A DNA stretch of 64,000 bases from Bacillus sp. SA1-12 (GTDB lineage: Bacteria > Bacillota > Bacilli > Bacillales > Bacillaceae): the NCBI RefSeq assembly GCF_000981385.1, contig NZ_LATZ01000007.1, positions 62,001 to 126,000 of the forward strand, read 5' to 3'. This document shows positions 1 to 8,087 of this stretch, one piece after another; the stretch's first letter is position 1, and each line of letters starts with the position of its first letter. The notes beneath the pieces are model-generated. The model was not told the origin of the DNA and made no database searches. It saw only the letters and a program-made list of their open reading frames with translations. Position numbers and translations under genes: made by a program.

Positions 1-3
1 TTA

Positions 4-40
4 GGTGGCCTTTTTTTATTATCCAGCTTTTTTGGCCACC
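4..40. repeat. Short inverted repeat at the left edge
   Basis: GGTGGCC (4-10) is repeated inverted as GGCCACC (34-40), with a T-rich interval between. It lies just past the stop of the minus-strand TetR gene and may help end its transcript, but there is no T run after the stem, so it is not a standard terminator. Confidence 0.4.
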
Positions 41-50
41 AAGCAAGATC

Positions 51-689
51 TCATTTTATTCGTTTGTTTTCTAAAGGCATGGTCAGGAAGCAGTCCAGGT
101 GGTCGTTTAACAAAGAAATCAGGTCACTGTTTTCCTCATTTTCTAACCACTTCTCCACGGAAACGCGAAAAGCTGCCATATAAATAGCCACTAGGAAGCG
201 CATTTCATTTCGGTTTGTTGCAGATTCAAGGTGGGAACAAAGCGCGTCACAAATCACCGGCTCTGATTCCAACAGGGTATTTAGAAACAAAGAAGAGATT
301 GATGGGGTCTGCATTGACACTTGATAACGGATCTGAAGATTGGTCCGCTGCTGCTGATATTGACTGGCTAAGTAGCCAAAAACCACTCGGAGTGCAGCAT
401 GTGGTGACGCCTTTGGTGCAACTTGCTGTAACGAGCGGATGCCTTCACTTTGCGCAGTGCGAATGAACCCTAAGAGCACCTCTTCTTTAGACGCAAAATA
501 GCGAAAGAAGGTGCGAGCAGACATCATCACTTCATCAGCAATGTCCTTGATAGAGGTTTGTTCATACCCCTTTTGCTGAAAGAGTCGGAGTGCGGCCTCC
601 TCAATGGCTGCTTGGGCTTGACGTTTCTTACGCTCCCGCAAACTTAATGGCTTCGTTTCCTCATATTGTGAAGATTTCTTGTCATTCAT
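51..689 (-). CDS. TetR/AcrR-family transcriptional regulator
   Basis: A 212-residue DNA-binding repressor of the TetR type. The N-terminal helix-turn-helix is visible at about residues 40-73 (motif GYEQTSIKDIADE followed by SARTFFRYFASKEEVL), and the C-terminal ligand domain is variable, as usual. I start it at the ATG at 689 because GGAGG sits about ten bases upstream; an in-frame ATG at 719 has no such site and overlaps the putative operator. It is divergent from a cytochrome P450 gene, and a perfect palindrome lies between the two, so it probably controls itself and the P450. The ligand cannot be inferred. Family assignment is firm; the regulated target is inference from position. Confidence 0.9.
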   Translation of the reverse strand: MNDKKSSQYEETKPLSLRERKKRQAQAAIEEAALRLFQQKGYEQTSIKDIADEVMMSARTFFRYFASKEEVLLGFIRTAQSEGIRSLQQVAPKASPHAALRVVFGYLASQYQQQRTNLQIRYQVSMQTPSISSLFLNTLLESEPVICDALCSHLESATNRNEMRFLVAIYMAAFRVSVEKWLENEENSDLISLLNDHLDCFLTMPLENKRIK

Positions 690-713
690 TATAAAATTTC
701 CTCCGTTGACTTT

Positions 714-728
714 TGTCATTTAATGACA
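714..728. promoter_or_regulatory. Palindrome, probable TetR operator
   Basis: TGTCATT and AATGACA form a perfect 7-bp inverted repeat around one base. It lies 25 bp upstream of the TetR start and in the divergent gap to the P450 gene, the usual place for a TetR-family operator. Binding is inferred. Confidence 0.6.
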
Positions 729-897
729 TTATACTTTTTATAGACGTACATAACAAGATAAGACATTGTGCATACAGTATTAGTTCCGTACGTTGATGTT
801 TCTTCGGAACTGGCCTTTTCTTACCGTACCTCCGCATCCAGAATATGTGATTTTGGAAGGCTCAGTACCCATTTCATTCTGAGAAAGGAAGGTCGTC

Positions 898-2157
898 ATG
901 AATCATTCAGATCAAATCATGCCAGAAAAAGTTTTAAGTTTATTAAGTGGTGACAGAGTTGAAAATCCATTTCCGTTATTTGCTCAGATGCGGGCTATAG
1001 GATCTGTTATTCCTATACCGAATCCGATGGGAGGAGCCGATCGAAAAGCCTGGATGGTCACTCGTATGGAAGAGGCGATGCAGATACTCAAAGATCATTC
1101 GCGCTTTACTGTAGATCCAAGCTCCATCGACGGTCGCAATGACATTAGGAAGAACGTCGCAGGCAGCATTGATCCATCCGCTCCCGATACTTTTTTTACT
1201 GGAAGATCCATGCTCTTTGTCGATCTGCCTGATCATCGACGTTTGCGCGGTCTGGTGTCAAAAGCCTTTACGCCTAGATATATGGAGAGCTTGCGTCCCC
1301 GGGTGCAGGAAATTGCTGACGAATTAATCGACAGGGTGCAAGATCATGGTGTGATGGATCTCGTCAAAGACTATGCTTATCCTTTGCCGATCAACGTTAT
1401 TTCTGAAATGCTTGGAGTCCCTCAATCAGACCGGGCACAGATCCAAGTATGGTCTGCAGCGATTGCCCATGGATTAGGTTGGGGCAGACAAGAGCCAGGG
1501 GTCGCAGAGCACTTGAAAGCCTTTGGAGAATATACTGCACAGCTAGTGGCCGATAAACGCAAGCGTCCTAGTGATGACTTGATCAGTCAGTTGATCGCTA
1601 TTGAAGAAGAAGGGGATCGCCTCAGTGAAGCTGAATTGATCTCGATGATCACATTGTTGATTTTTGCCGGTCATGAGACAACATCTAACCTAATCGCTAC
1701 GGGTACCATGATGTTGCTGGATCACCCCGATCAGTTGGAGAAACTCAAAGCTGATCTCAGTTTAGTTCCTTCTGCTGTAGAAGAGCTGTTGCGCTTCAAT
1801 GGGCCCGCCACAAGCGTTGGCCCACGTTTTGCAACCGAAGATTTGGAGCTTGCCGGGCAGCAGATCAAAAAAGGGGATATGGTCCTTGTTGTGGTGAAAG
1901 CGGCAAATCGAGATGAAGGCAAGTTTATGCAGTCAGAAGAGCTGGATATTACGCGGAAGATCAACCGCCATCTTGCCTTTGGCCATGGCATCCATATGTG
2001 TTTGGGGGCACCGCTGGCCCGCGTGGAAGGAGACATTGCATTTACCACTATGCTTAGACGCATGCCCAATCTTCGGCTTGGCATTCCTCGGGAGAGTGTT
2101 AACTGGCAGTTCACGCTTTCCTCACAGGGGTTAGATTCTCTTCCCGTCGCATTTTAA
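898..2157 (+). CDS. Cytochrome P450
   Basis: A soluble bacterial P450 of 419 residues, normal length for the class. All diagnostic parts are present: the I-helix oxygen-activation motif AGHETT (257-262), the ExxR motif EELLR (295-299) and the heme-binding loop FGHGIHMCLG (361-370) with Cys368 as the expected thiolate ligand. Such enzymes hydroxylate or couple small molecules using electrons from a ferredoxin or flavodoxin; no redox partner is encoded nearby. AAAGGAAGG stands about seven bases before the ATG. The gene is alone, divergent from a TetR regulator, and ends at a clear terminator. The substrate is unknown; resemblance is to the CYP107/CYP109 group of Bacillus. The coding sequence is somewhat richer in G+C than the neighbouring small genes. 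Confidence 0.95.
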   Translation: MNHSDQIMPEKVLSLLSGDRVENPFPLFAQMRAIGSVIPIPNPMGGADRKAWMVTRMEEAMQILKDHSRFTVDPSSIDGRNDIRKNVAGSIDPSAPDTFFTGRSMLFVDLPDHRRLRGLVSKAFTPRYMESLRPRVQEIADELIDRVQDHGVMDLVKDYAYPLPINVISEMLGVPQSDRAQIQVWSAAIAHGLGWGRQEPGVAEHLKAFGEYTAQLVADKRKRPSDDLISQLIAIEEEGDRLSEAELISMITLLIFAGHETTSNLIATGTMMLLDHPDQLEKLKADLSLVPSAVEELLRFNGPATSVGPRFATEDLELAGQQIKKGDMVLVVVKAANRDEGKFMQSEELDITRKINRHLAFGHGIHMCLGAPLARVEGDIAFTTMLRRMPNLRLGIPRESVNWQFTLSSQGLDSLPVAF

Positions 2158-2294
2158 TGGAGGGAAGTCTTACCTATATAGTACAGCGGGAGCACGATTT
2201 CTGAATTTGGGTTTTCTTACCAATGGACTAATGTGAAAATAAAAACGATAAATGATGCCTTAACTAATTAGGATAGGATAGGGGTGTATGAGTG

Positions 2295-2321
2295 TGGTTG
2301 CTGCGGCAACCATTTTTTTTT
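2295..2321 (+). terminator. Rho-independent terminator after the P450 gene
   Basis: TGGTTGC, loop TGCG, GCAACCA, followed by nine T. A compact, strong intrinsic terminator. Confidence 0.85.
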
Positions 2322-2533
2322 GGACTGCTGGGTAAGTAGCGGATTAAAGGAAATAATTAATTCGAGGTGAATATGTAAATGTTGGAAATAATTATTAACG
2401 ATCCATTCTTTTTGGCAGTGATTATGTTCAAGATTTGTTTTTAAAATGGGCAGCTTTTTAGTTAGAGATAAGAAAGGTGTAAAGAGCTTCATATATCTTT
2501 CTACAGATTTTTCATAAAAAGATGGAAGAAAAG
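2322..2533. other. Stretch without a convincing gene
   Basis: With the preceding gap, about 380 bases separate the P450 stop from the next gene. Apart from the terminator, only a minus-strand open frame without an acceptable start runs through it; its latter part could be a coding remnant but matches no family I know. Confidence 0.4.
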
Positions 2534-2821
2534 TTAGATTCCCACGACAAATGAAAGAAACATCATGATCATCATCAGGATAAAAAGACCCAAGGGTATA
2601 CCGTTTAATAGGAAACCTAATAGAGCAATGCTTTTCCTTTCCTTCTTTGTTAATTCCCATATACCCAAAATAGTTCCAATTAAGGCTGAGTAAAATGAAA
2701 ATTCACCAAAAAAAGTATGAAGATCCATTAGAGGCTCCCACGGAATAATCAAGCCTAAAAGTAACAAGGAAAAAGGAGATAAAACTAATGAAAGGATAGA
2801 GATTACTGGTTTTTCACTCAC
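2534..2821 (-). CDS. Small integral membrane protein
   Basis: About 95 residues with three hydrophobic segments (around VISILSLVLSPFSLLLLGLI, FSFYSALIGTILGIW and GIPLGLFILMMIMMFLSFVV), a short Lys/Arg/Glu loop between the second and third, and no catalytic motif. The start is uncertain: the frame opens upstream at 2884, but the preceding gene ends at 2847 and an AAAGGA lies just after that stop, so a GTG at 2821 (or 2830) is the most likely start. It is the second gene of a minus-strand pair with another membrane protein, and close spacing suggests co-transcription. Function unknown. Confidence 0.65.
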   Translation of the reverse strand: MSEKPVISILSLVLSPFSLLLLGLIIPWEPLMDLHTFFGEFSFYSALIGTILGIWELTKKERKSIALLGFLLNGIPLGLFILMMIMMFLSFVVGI

Positions 2822-2846
2822 AATTTTCACCAATCCTTTATATTGA

Positions 2847-3299
2847 TTAGGAACCAGCAGATTCATTTTGTTTTCGAGAAACAAAACTTATTAGTTTGTA
2901 AATAGCACGTACAGTAATAAATGTTATAAAAAGAGACCCAAAACTATGTGGAAACCCCCAAGACTTTTGGTACTTAATCAGTCTTGTTTTTTTCTCAAGT
3001 ATGTTTTCAAACAATGCCATTGGTAAAGCAAAAGCAAAAGTAATAAAGAATGTTCCAATTATCTTGAAATGATCAGTCAGTTGATTATAGTAAATACAAG
3101 ATACAGGAAACAATAAATAACTGAAAATAACACTTATATCAAATGATTTAAATAATTTTAATGGATACTTAATGTACCCATTTTTTACAGCAAGATTATC
3201 AAGAAAAGTTGAAATATAACTCTTTAGAAGAAAAATGATAATCCAATCTTTCATCGGTGGTTTTCTTATTAAATTAAAAAAGCTAAAAATGCCAATCAT
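2847..3299 (-). CDS. CBO0543-like integral membrane protein
   Basis: A 150-residue membrane protein with four or so hydrophobic segments. The pattern LIRKPPMKDWII near the N-terminus, then a Lys/Tyr-rich loop, a segment with FPVSCIYYNQ and LEKKTRLIKYQKSWG further on, resembles the uncharacterised CBO0543 family common in Bacillaceae and clostridia; I assign it from memory of the pattern, not a search. There is no strong ribosome site before the ATG at 3299, and an ATG at 3254 is possible. It lies upstream of the small membrane gene in the same orientation. No function is known for the family. Confidence 0.7.
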   Translation of the reverse strand: MIGIFSFFNLIRKPPMKDWIIIFLLKSYISTFLDNLAVKNGYIKYPLKLFKSFDISVIFSYLLFPVSCIYYNQLTDHFKIIGTFFITFAFALPMALFENILEKKTRLIKYQKSWGFPHSFGSLFITFITVRAIYKLISFVSRKQNESAGS

Positions 3300-3494
3300 T
3301 AATAAGACTCTAAGAAAGTTTAATTCTGCTTTTTTTTCATTGAAATACCCTTTCCAATTATTATTTAAGTATTTATAGGGTTTTACGAAATCCCAGTATT
3401 TATGTATCTAGGATTTCCTTAAATACAATAAAGAGATGAAAGTGCAATTTCATTATGCTGCTTTAAAAAATAAAAGGAGCTTAGGGGTGAAAAA

Positions 3495-4055
3495 ATGGCT
3501 GCAAAAAAAGAAGATCTGAAAGTTGTCATTGGTGCTGGAGAGTACAATAATAATCCAGGCTGGATCCATACACAGGAGGATGAACTTAATCTAATAGATA
3601 TAACTACTTGGAATGCTCGATTTGAAAAAAATTCTCTAACGGCTATTCTTGCTGAACACGTTTGGGAGCACCTTACTTTTGATGAGGGGATTGAAGCGGC
3701 AAACCTTTGTTATCAGTTTTTAAAACATGGGGGTTATATTCGTTGTGCAGTTCCAGATGGGTTCTTTCCAGATAAAGATTACCAAAACATCGTTAAAATA
3801 GGTGGACCTGGACCATTTGATCATCCTGCTGCCAGTCATAAAATAGTTCATACTTATCAAACTCTGTCAAACATGTTTCAAACTGCTGGATATAAAGTAA
3901 CTTTACTAGAATACTTTGATAAAAAAGGTCAATTTCACGTTCATGATTGGGACGGAAAAGATGGCGTTATTTTTAGATCGAAAAAGTTTGATCCTAGAAA
4001 TCAGGGAGAAAAACTAGTTTTCCCTTCTCTTATAGTAGATGCAATAAAACCTTAA
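3495..4055 (+). CDS. SAM-dependent methyltransferase-like protein
   Basis: A 186-residue protein with the class I methyltransferase post-II pattern ILAEHVWEHL (51-60), which matches the familiar EHVLEHL signature, followed by the helix and strand expected after it (LKHGGYIRCAVPD). The N-terminal GxGxG loop is reduced to VVIGAGEYNNN, so the cofactor site is shorter than in complete enzymes. The target (small molecule or macromolecule) is unknown. AAAAGGAGCTTAGGGGTG precedes the ATG. It stands alone, with a weak A/T-rich promoter region upstream. Catalytic activity is not certain given the short fold. Confidence 0.7.
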   Translation: MAAKKEDLKVVIGAGEYNNNPGWIHTQEDELNLIDITTWNARFEKNSLTAILAEHVWEHLTFDEGIEAANLCYQFLKHGGYIRCAVPDGFFPDKDYQNIVKIGGPGPFDHPAASHKIVHTYQTLSNMFQTAGYKVTLLEYFDKKGQFHVHDWDGKDGVIFRSKKFDPRNQGEKLVFPSLIVDAIKP

Positions 4056-4144
4056 ATTGTCCAATATATGCCATTAAGCATTTCAATACATTAACGAATC
4101 TGTCTTTGGAAGCCTTAGCAAAAGAAAGGGAAAGGCAATTAAGC

Positions 4145-4173
4145 ATAATAATAATAATAATAATAATAATAAT
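4145..4173. repeat. Trinucleotide microsatellite (ATA)n
   Basis: Twenty-nine bases of uninterrupted ATA repeats, nearly ten copies, in the gap between convergent genes. Such a tract is prone to slippage. It does not lie in a recognised gene. Confidence 0.9.
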
Positions 4174-4260
4174 CTTGCAGCAATCTGAATCATATTGGTG
4201 CCTTGTCCTTGAATCTGTTGGATAGGCACCAATGTTCTGCATCACATTAGCTTTTTAGTT

Positions 4261-4440
4261 TTAAGGTTTAGATCGATCAGATTTTTCCCGTGCGAAGGCA
4301 CCGCCTTCTCGAATGGTTTCAGCCAGTGCTTCCTTTGCCAGGTTCTCCATGCTTATTTCTTCATTAAACCTTTGCTGATTAGAAGAACTTGATTTCAATT
4401 TCCCCTGTAAATTAGATCTATTAGTTGATTCCTTTGTCAC
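4261..4440 (-). CDS. Small hydrophilic hypothetical protein (59 aa)
   Basis: A GTG-started frame of 59 residues with AAGGAGA placed seven bases before the start. The product is hydrophilic: a Ser/Asn/Gln-rich N-terminal half (VTKESTNRSNLQGKL), then an amphipathic segment NLAKEALAETIREGGAF and a basic tail ending REKSDRSKP. Good ribosome site, third-position pattern and clean stop argue that it is real. It has no membrane segment or signal peptide. Size and composition would fit a small sporulation or stress protein, but I do not recognise the family and give no function. Confidence 0.6.
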   Translation of the reverse strand: MTKESTNRSNLQGKLKSSSSNQQRFNEEISMENLAKEALAETIREGGAFAREKSDRSKP

Positions 4441-4566
4441 GTTTATCTCTCCTTTCTATGGTTAGTATGGTTTTATTTAAAAGAAAAAAACAAAAGGGAA
4501 GGAAAAATAAACCCTGATACACTATTTGTCCTATTTTAAAACTAGGTGAATGATATCATCCTAAAG

Positions 4567-5046
4567 TTATTCATTTCTAATGATCTTCATATGAATCGGT
4601 AATAGAAAACCGAAAACGATAAGATAAACAATTAATGATATGAACCAATTCCATCCTTTATAGTTCATATACTCAACATAGATTATTCCAAATTCTATGA
4701 GAAGGGATATGACAGTGAACATGATTGTTAATTTCCATTTGTTATTCTTTGTTAAGTAATTTAAATGTAAAATAGCAAGTGATGATGGTACAAAGGTATA
4801 CAAAAGAGTATCGCCAAGTCCAGCCTTATTAGGGTTTCCCAGGTCTATAAGATTGAATTCCCTAGCAATTAAGCCATCACTAAACCAAGTAACAAATCCT
4901 ACAACACCAAATGTAATATAGATTTCCCGCCAAGAAATGTTTTTCTTAGGGATGAAAAGGACGATAACTGCTAATAAGATACTTACTAAAACTGGAAACC
5001 ACATTCCTTTGGCCCCTAAGTCTAAATTCTTAATAAATTCCTGCAT
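4567..5046 (-). CDS. Membrane protein of unknown function
   Basis: A 159-residue protein with about five transmembrane segments (GMWFPVLVSILLAVIVLFI, IYITFGVVGFVTWFSDGLI, LLYTFVPSSLAILHLNYL, LTIMFTVISLLIEFGIIYV, WNWFISLIVYLIVFGFLLP) and short charged loops. AAGGAGC lies seven bases before the ATG. The general plan (segments joined by Lys-rich loops, aromatic residues at the edges) is like the CBO0543 relatives earlier in this window, but I cannot confirm homology. It is monocistronic on the minus strand. Confidence 0.7.
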   Translation of the reverse strand: MQEFIKNLDLGAKGMWFPVLVSILLAVIVLFIPKKNISWREIYITFGVVGFVTWFSDGLIAREFNLIDLGNPNKAGLGDTLLYTFVPSSLAILHLNYLTKNNKWKLTIMFTVISLLIEFGIIYVEYMNYKGWNWFISLIVYLIVFGFLLPIHMKIIRNE

Positions 5047-5394
5047 AATCTTTGCTCCTTATTATTTTGTATTATGTTTTGTTGTTAGTAATGGTTATAT
5101 ACTGTGTGAAATGAATATATACAAAATACAAAACAAACAAGATTATTATTTTTTATCAAAATAAAGGTTAGCGGAGGTAATAAATTCAATGATTTTTATC
5201 AGAATTTATTCAAATGAATTTTTTATTATCAAACAGTAAGGAATAATGGTCACAGTTGTAGCTTTTCGAAAGAGAATGGGATGACTAAAGGTGAATAACC
5301 GGAACGGTTCATTAAAATAAAGCACCTGCAAAGTACATAAATTGCCCAACATGCATAGGATAATTTGATTAGCTGTGTGAAGGGATTGAATAAA
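5047..5394. other. Intergenic region without recognised elements
   Basis: A 348-base A/T-rich gap between divergent genes. A GGAGG followed by a 16-codon frame is present near 5174 but is too short to support. I see no terminator, operator or riboswitch. Confidence 0.4.
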
Positions 5395-5958
5395 ATGTAT
5401 CGTGTTCCTTTTAAGTATTCAAATCAAGACCCGAACCCTTATTTTGTACATGTGCCAACGTATCATTTTGTTAGGCAGCCGGTTTATAGCACTTTTCTTA
5501 ACGATGCATATCCAAATGATTTTCTGCAATCATTAAAGGGGAGAAATAGGCTAAACTTAAAAGATTATGGACCAGAACCATTTGTCGTTAATATCAATGA
5601 GGCTTCAAAGCAAAACAAAACCTATCGCACCGCTTTATGGACAGGAAATCATTTACAAGTCACTTTGATGAGTCTTAAGATTGGTGAAGATATCGGCTTA
5701 GAAATTCACCCGCATCTTGATCAATTTTTCCGTATTGAACAAGGCCAAGGGATGATTAAAATGGGCAAGAGAAAAGATTATTTAAACGTTGTAAGAAGAA
5801 TCTCTGATGACACTGCGATTATGATACCGGCTGGAACATGGCATAACATAATCAATACAGGTAATATTCCGTTAAGACTTTACTCGATCTATGCTCCTCC
5901 TCAGCATCCACACGGTACAGTACACGTAACAAAATCTGATGCCATGGAAGCTGAATAA
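5395..5958 (+). CDS. Cupin-domain protein
   Basis: A 187-residue single-domain cupin. The two metal-ligand motifs are visible: motif 1 as IGLEIHPHLDQFFRIEQGQG (His-x-His then Glu) and motif 2 as MIPAGTWHNIINTG (His) about 50 residues later, so a 3-His/Glu metal site is likely intact. The N-terminal 60 residues (MYRVPFKYSNQDPNPYFVH and onward) are an extension found in some Bacillus cupins. The start is the ATG at 5395 with AAGGGA nine bases upstream; a TTG at 5365 is in frame but lacks a site. Substrate unknown; enzymes of this type include isomerases and dioxygenases. A strong bidirectional hairpin follows. Confidence 0.85.
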   Translation: MYRVPFKYSNQDPNPYFVHVPTYHFVRQPVYSTFLNDAYPNDFLQSLKGRNRLNLKDYGPEPFVVNINEASKQNKTYRTALWTGNHLQVTLMSLKIGEDIGLEIHPHLDQFFRIEQGQGMIKMGKRKDYLNVVRRISDDTAIMIPAGTWHNIINTGNIPLRLYSIYAPPQHPHGTVHVTKSDAMEAE

Positions 5959-6028
5959 AATAAAGTGTGAAAAATAAGGACGCGCCGTTCAGAAGGAATT
6001 AAATGTGTAGAATCATGCATAGAAGATG

Positions 6029-6059
6029 AAAACCCCGTTCTAGCTTAGAACGGGGTTTT
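6029..6059. terminator. Bidirectional terminator
   Basis: AAAACCCCGTTCTA and its exact complement TAGAACGGGGTTTT flank the loop GCT: a 14-bp perfect stem with A and T ends that can terminate both the cupin gene and the convergent DUF2690 gene. Confidence 0.9.
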
Positions 6060-6104
6060 ACAGATTTTAGGTATTAAAATGAACAACCATTATTGTCGCT
6101 TTTT

Positions 6105-6581
6105 CTAGTACCAAATCGTTACTGCTTTATTATAGGCGTCACTATTAGGGATCGCGTGGATTCCCTGAGCTTGTGCTTTGCGTGGATCTAAGTCATATAC
6201 CATTGGTGTATAACATGACGTTTGCCCCATGTTAACAACCCCGTTTCCTCCAGAGCTATTACACGTATAGGCTTTGCCGTCTGTGCTCCGAACGATTCTA
6301 GCGTCGGCTTCATGATTGTATATAGCTGGCCGGGTAACCGTGACTTTTGCCCAGGCAGTTTTACAATTTGTGCTGAATTTTAATTCTACATATGAAACGG
6401 AATCAATCCATTTTTTATCCTTTGTTACAGCGGAGCTTGCACAACTATTGTAGTAAGGACTTTTGCCATCATATGAATGAGTTTCTGCAACTGCTTGATG
6501 ATTCCCTAATCCAAAAGTAATGATCAAGGACGATAAAATCAGCATCATAGATTGACCAATGAGTTTAAGCTTTTTATTCAA
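6105..6581 (-). CDS. Secreted DUF2690-family protein, copy 1
   Basis: An exported protein of about 158 residues resembling B. subtilis YjfA (DUF2690). An N-terminal signal segment (KKLKLIGQSMMLILSSLIIT) ends near AVAE, followed by the domain: YDGKSPYYNSCASSA, VELKFSTNCKTAWAKV, RSTDGKAYTC, NMGQTSCYTPMVYDLDPRKA. Four conserved Cys probably form two disulfides outside the cell. The start is debatable: the ATG at 6590 abuts AAAGGA with no spacing, whereas the TTG at 6581 has it nine bases upstream, so I prefer TTG. A close paralogue lies upstream, with a repeat element between them. Family function unknown. Confidence 0.85.
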   Translation of the reverse strand: MNKKLKLIGQSMMLILSSLIITFGLGNHQAVAETHSYDGKSPYYNSCASSAVTKDKKWIDSVSYVELKFSTNCKTAWAKVTVTRPAIYNHEADARIVRSTDGKAYTCNSSGGNGVVNMGQTSCYTPMVYDLDPRKAQAQGIHAIPNSDAYNKAVTIWY

Positions 6582-6660
6582 AAGGTTCATTCCTTTCTTA
6601 TTTATATAGAAGGATGAAAGGCATTTATTTAGGTTAATAAGGATACATAAAGATAAGTAC

Positions 6661-6786
6661 TTCAACATCCAGCTACAGCGCCTGATCCCTCTAGGGTCCA
6701 GCCAATTTGGAATTGAAGGCAAAGAACACCTTCTATTCTAAATCGTCTGATTTGCCCAGATTGATCTAGGCGCCCTGTGCTTTTGT
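6661..6786. repeat. Interspersed repeat element, copy A
   Basis: About 126 bp lying between the two DUF2690 genes, running from CATCCAGCTACAGCGCCT to GGCGCCCTGTGCTTTT. It shares the core GGAATTGAAGG...AAAGAACACC...TTCTATTC with two other copies at 59661-59790 and 59828-59950. The core is an inverted repeat and can fold into a hairpin. This copy is the most diverged: the outer CATAAG...CTTATG arms are lost. Confidence 0.75.
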
Positions 6787-6789
6787 TTT

Positions 6790-7263
6790 TTAATACCAGT
6801 CCGTTTCCCCTGCTGTATATGGCCAGAATCCAACTGCCTTTGCTTTACGGGGATCTAGATCATATACCATTGGTGTGTAACATGAAGTTTGACCTATATT
6901 TATTTCACCATTGCCTCCAGGAGAAGCACAGCTATATTGCTTATTGTCTGTGTTTCGGACAACTAATGCAGTTGCCTCTCCATCCATTTTAGCGGGTCGG
7001 CTTAGAGTGATTTTTGCCCAAGCCGTTTTGCATACTGTACTAAATTTCAACTCTAATTTCGCTGAAGCACCGTCTCTGTAAATGGTCACACTCTTTTTTG
7101 TAACTCCGCTCGCAGCACAGCTGTTATAATAAGGACTTTTTCCATCATAGGTATGGGTTTCTGCAGATGCCTTGTTGTTAAAGAAACCAGATGTACCAAT
7201 AAGGACAAAAAATGCTAGAAAAGTTATGGAAATACACGACAAGACTCTTTTCAATGGTCTCAC
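6790..7263 (-). CDS. Secreted DUF2690-family protein, copy 2
   Basis: A 157-residue paralogue of the neighbouring secreted protein. It opens with a GTG (GGGGTGA seven bases upstream) and a signal peptide (RPLKRVLSCISITFLAFFVL, cleavage probably after ASA). The mature domain has the same landmarks: YDGKSPYYNSCAASG, LELKFSTVCKTAWAKI, VRNTDNKQYSCASPGGNG, NIGQTSCYTPMVYDLDPRKA, with Cys in the same four places. The two copies differ mainly in the middle and the tail, as expected after an old tandem duplication. Function unknown; secretion is clear from the signal. Confidence 0.88.
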   Translation of the reverse strand: MRPLKRVLSCISITFLAFFVLIGTSGFFNNKASAETHTYDGKSPYYNSCAASGVTKKSVTIYRDGASAKLELKFSTVCKTAWAKITLSRPAKMDGEATALVVRNTDNKQYSCASPGGNGEINIGQTSCYTPMVYDLDPRKAKAVGFWPYTAGETDWY

Positions 7264-7476
7264 TAAAAAATCACCCCATTACAAAATTTTTAAATACCAC
7301 GTAATCTTACACTTCCTGGTATTTTATGGTAAGGGGATTTTATCTCATATTTACTTTACAGTTTATAATTCGATATACCTCCAATTTGTAACATTAACTG
7401 GTAATTTAATGAAAGAAGGAATTACTGATAATAAAGGGAATTAGATAATAATCAATATTTATATTAAGGAGGATGT

Positions 7477-8037
7477 ATGAAATTTGTCTTGATATTTGGA
7501 CCGCAAGCAGTTGGGAAAATGACTGTTGGTCAGGAATTAGCTAAGATTACGGGTTTGAAGCTTTTTCATAATCACATGACGATTGACTTAGTAAGTAAAT
7601 TTTTTGATTACGGCACAAAAGAAGGGAAGAGATTAGTAAACTTGTTTCGCAAGGAGATATTTGAAGAAGTATCAAAAAGTAATTTGGATGGATTGATTTT
7701 TACATATGTCTGGGCATTTGATCTGCAAGCTGATTGGAATTATGTCAATCAAGTTTGCAGAATATTTGAGTCCAGAGGAGGGACTGTTTACTACGTAGAA
7801 CTTGAGGCTGATTTTGAAGAAAGACTTGAACGAAATAGAAGTCCTCATAGACTTGAACATAAACCGACAAAACGAAACATTGAATGGTCTGAAAATGAGA
7901 TAAAAGAGACCATGAAAAAATACAGATTGAACTCATTTGTGGGGGAAATCCAAAAGGAAGAATATATAAAAATAAACAATACTGGCTTGAGTGCAGAGGA
8001 AGTAGCAAAAATCATTAAAGACAGATTTCGTTTATAA
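7477..8037 (+). CDS. P-loop kinase-like ATPase
   Basis: A 186-residue single-domain P-loop protein. The Walker A motif GPQAVGKMTV is at residues 8-17, and the region after it (ELAKITGLKLFHNHMTIDLV) resembles shikimate/gluconate-kinase-type small kinases, where the His-rich strand follows the first helix. A lid-like basic segment ERLERNRSPHRLEHKPTKR lies at about 108-126. Some relatives are labelled 'shikimate kinase', but shikimate-binding residues are not evident, so I keep the broad name. AAGGAGGATGT precedes the ATG perfectly. Monocistronic. Confidence 0.8.
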   Translation: MKFVLIFGPQAVGKMTVGQELAKITGLKLFHNHMTIDLVSKFFDYGTKEGKRLVNLFRKEIFEEVSKSNLDGLIFTYVWAFDLQADWNYVNQVCRIFESRGGTVYYVELEADFEERLERNRSPHRLEHKPTKRNIEWSENEIKETMKKYRLNSFVGEIQKEEYIKINNTGLSAEEVAKIIKDRFRL

Positions 8038-8087
8038 ATGGGTCCATAAGGATAAAAGACAGGCCTTGTTTTCTTTAGCTAATAAGG

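Noticed and set aside
2268..2660. Minus-strand ORF of 130 codons overlapping a membrane protein gene
   Set aside because: No ribosome site, no recognisable domain, and its first third lies inside the better supported membrane gene; it may include a decayed remnant but is not called.
4030..4245. Minus-strand ORF containing a run of isoleucines
   Set aside because: The run is the ATA microsatellite translated; the rest overlaps the methyltransferase-like gene.
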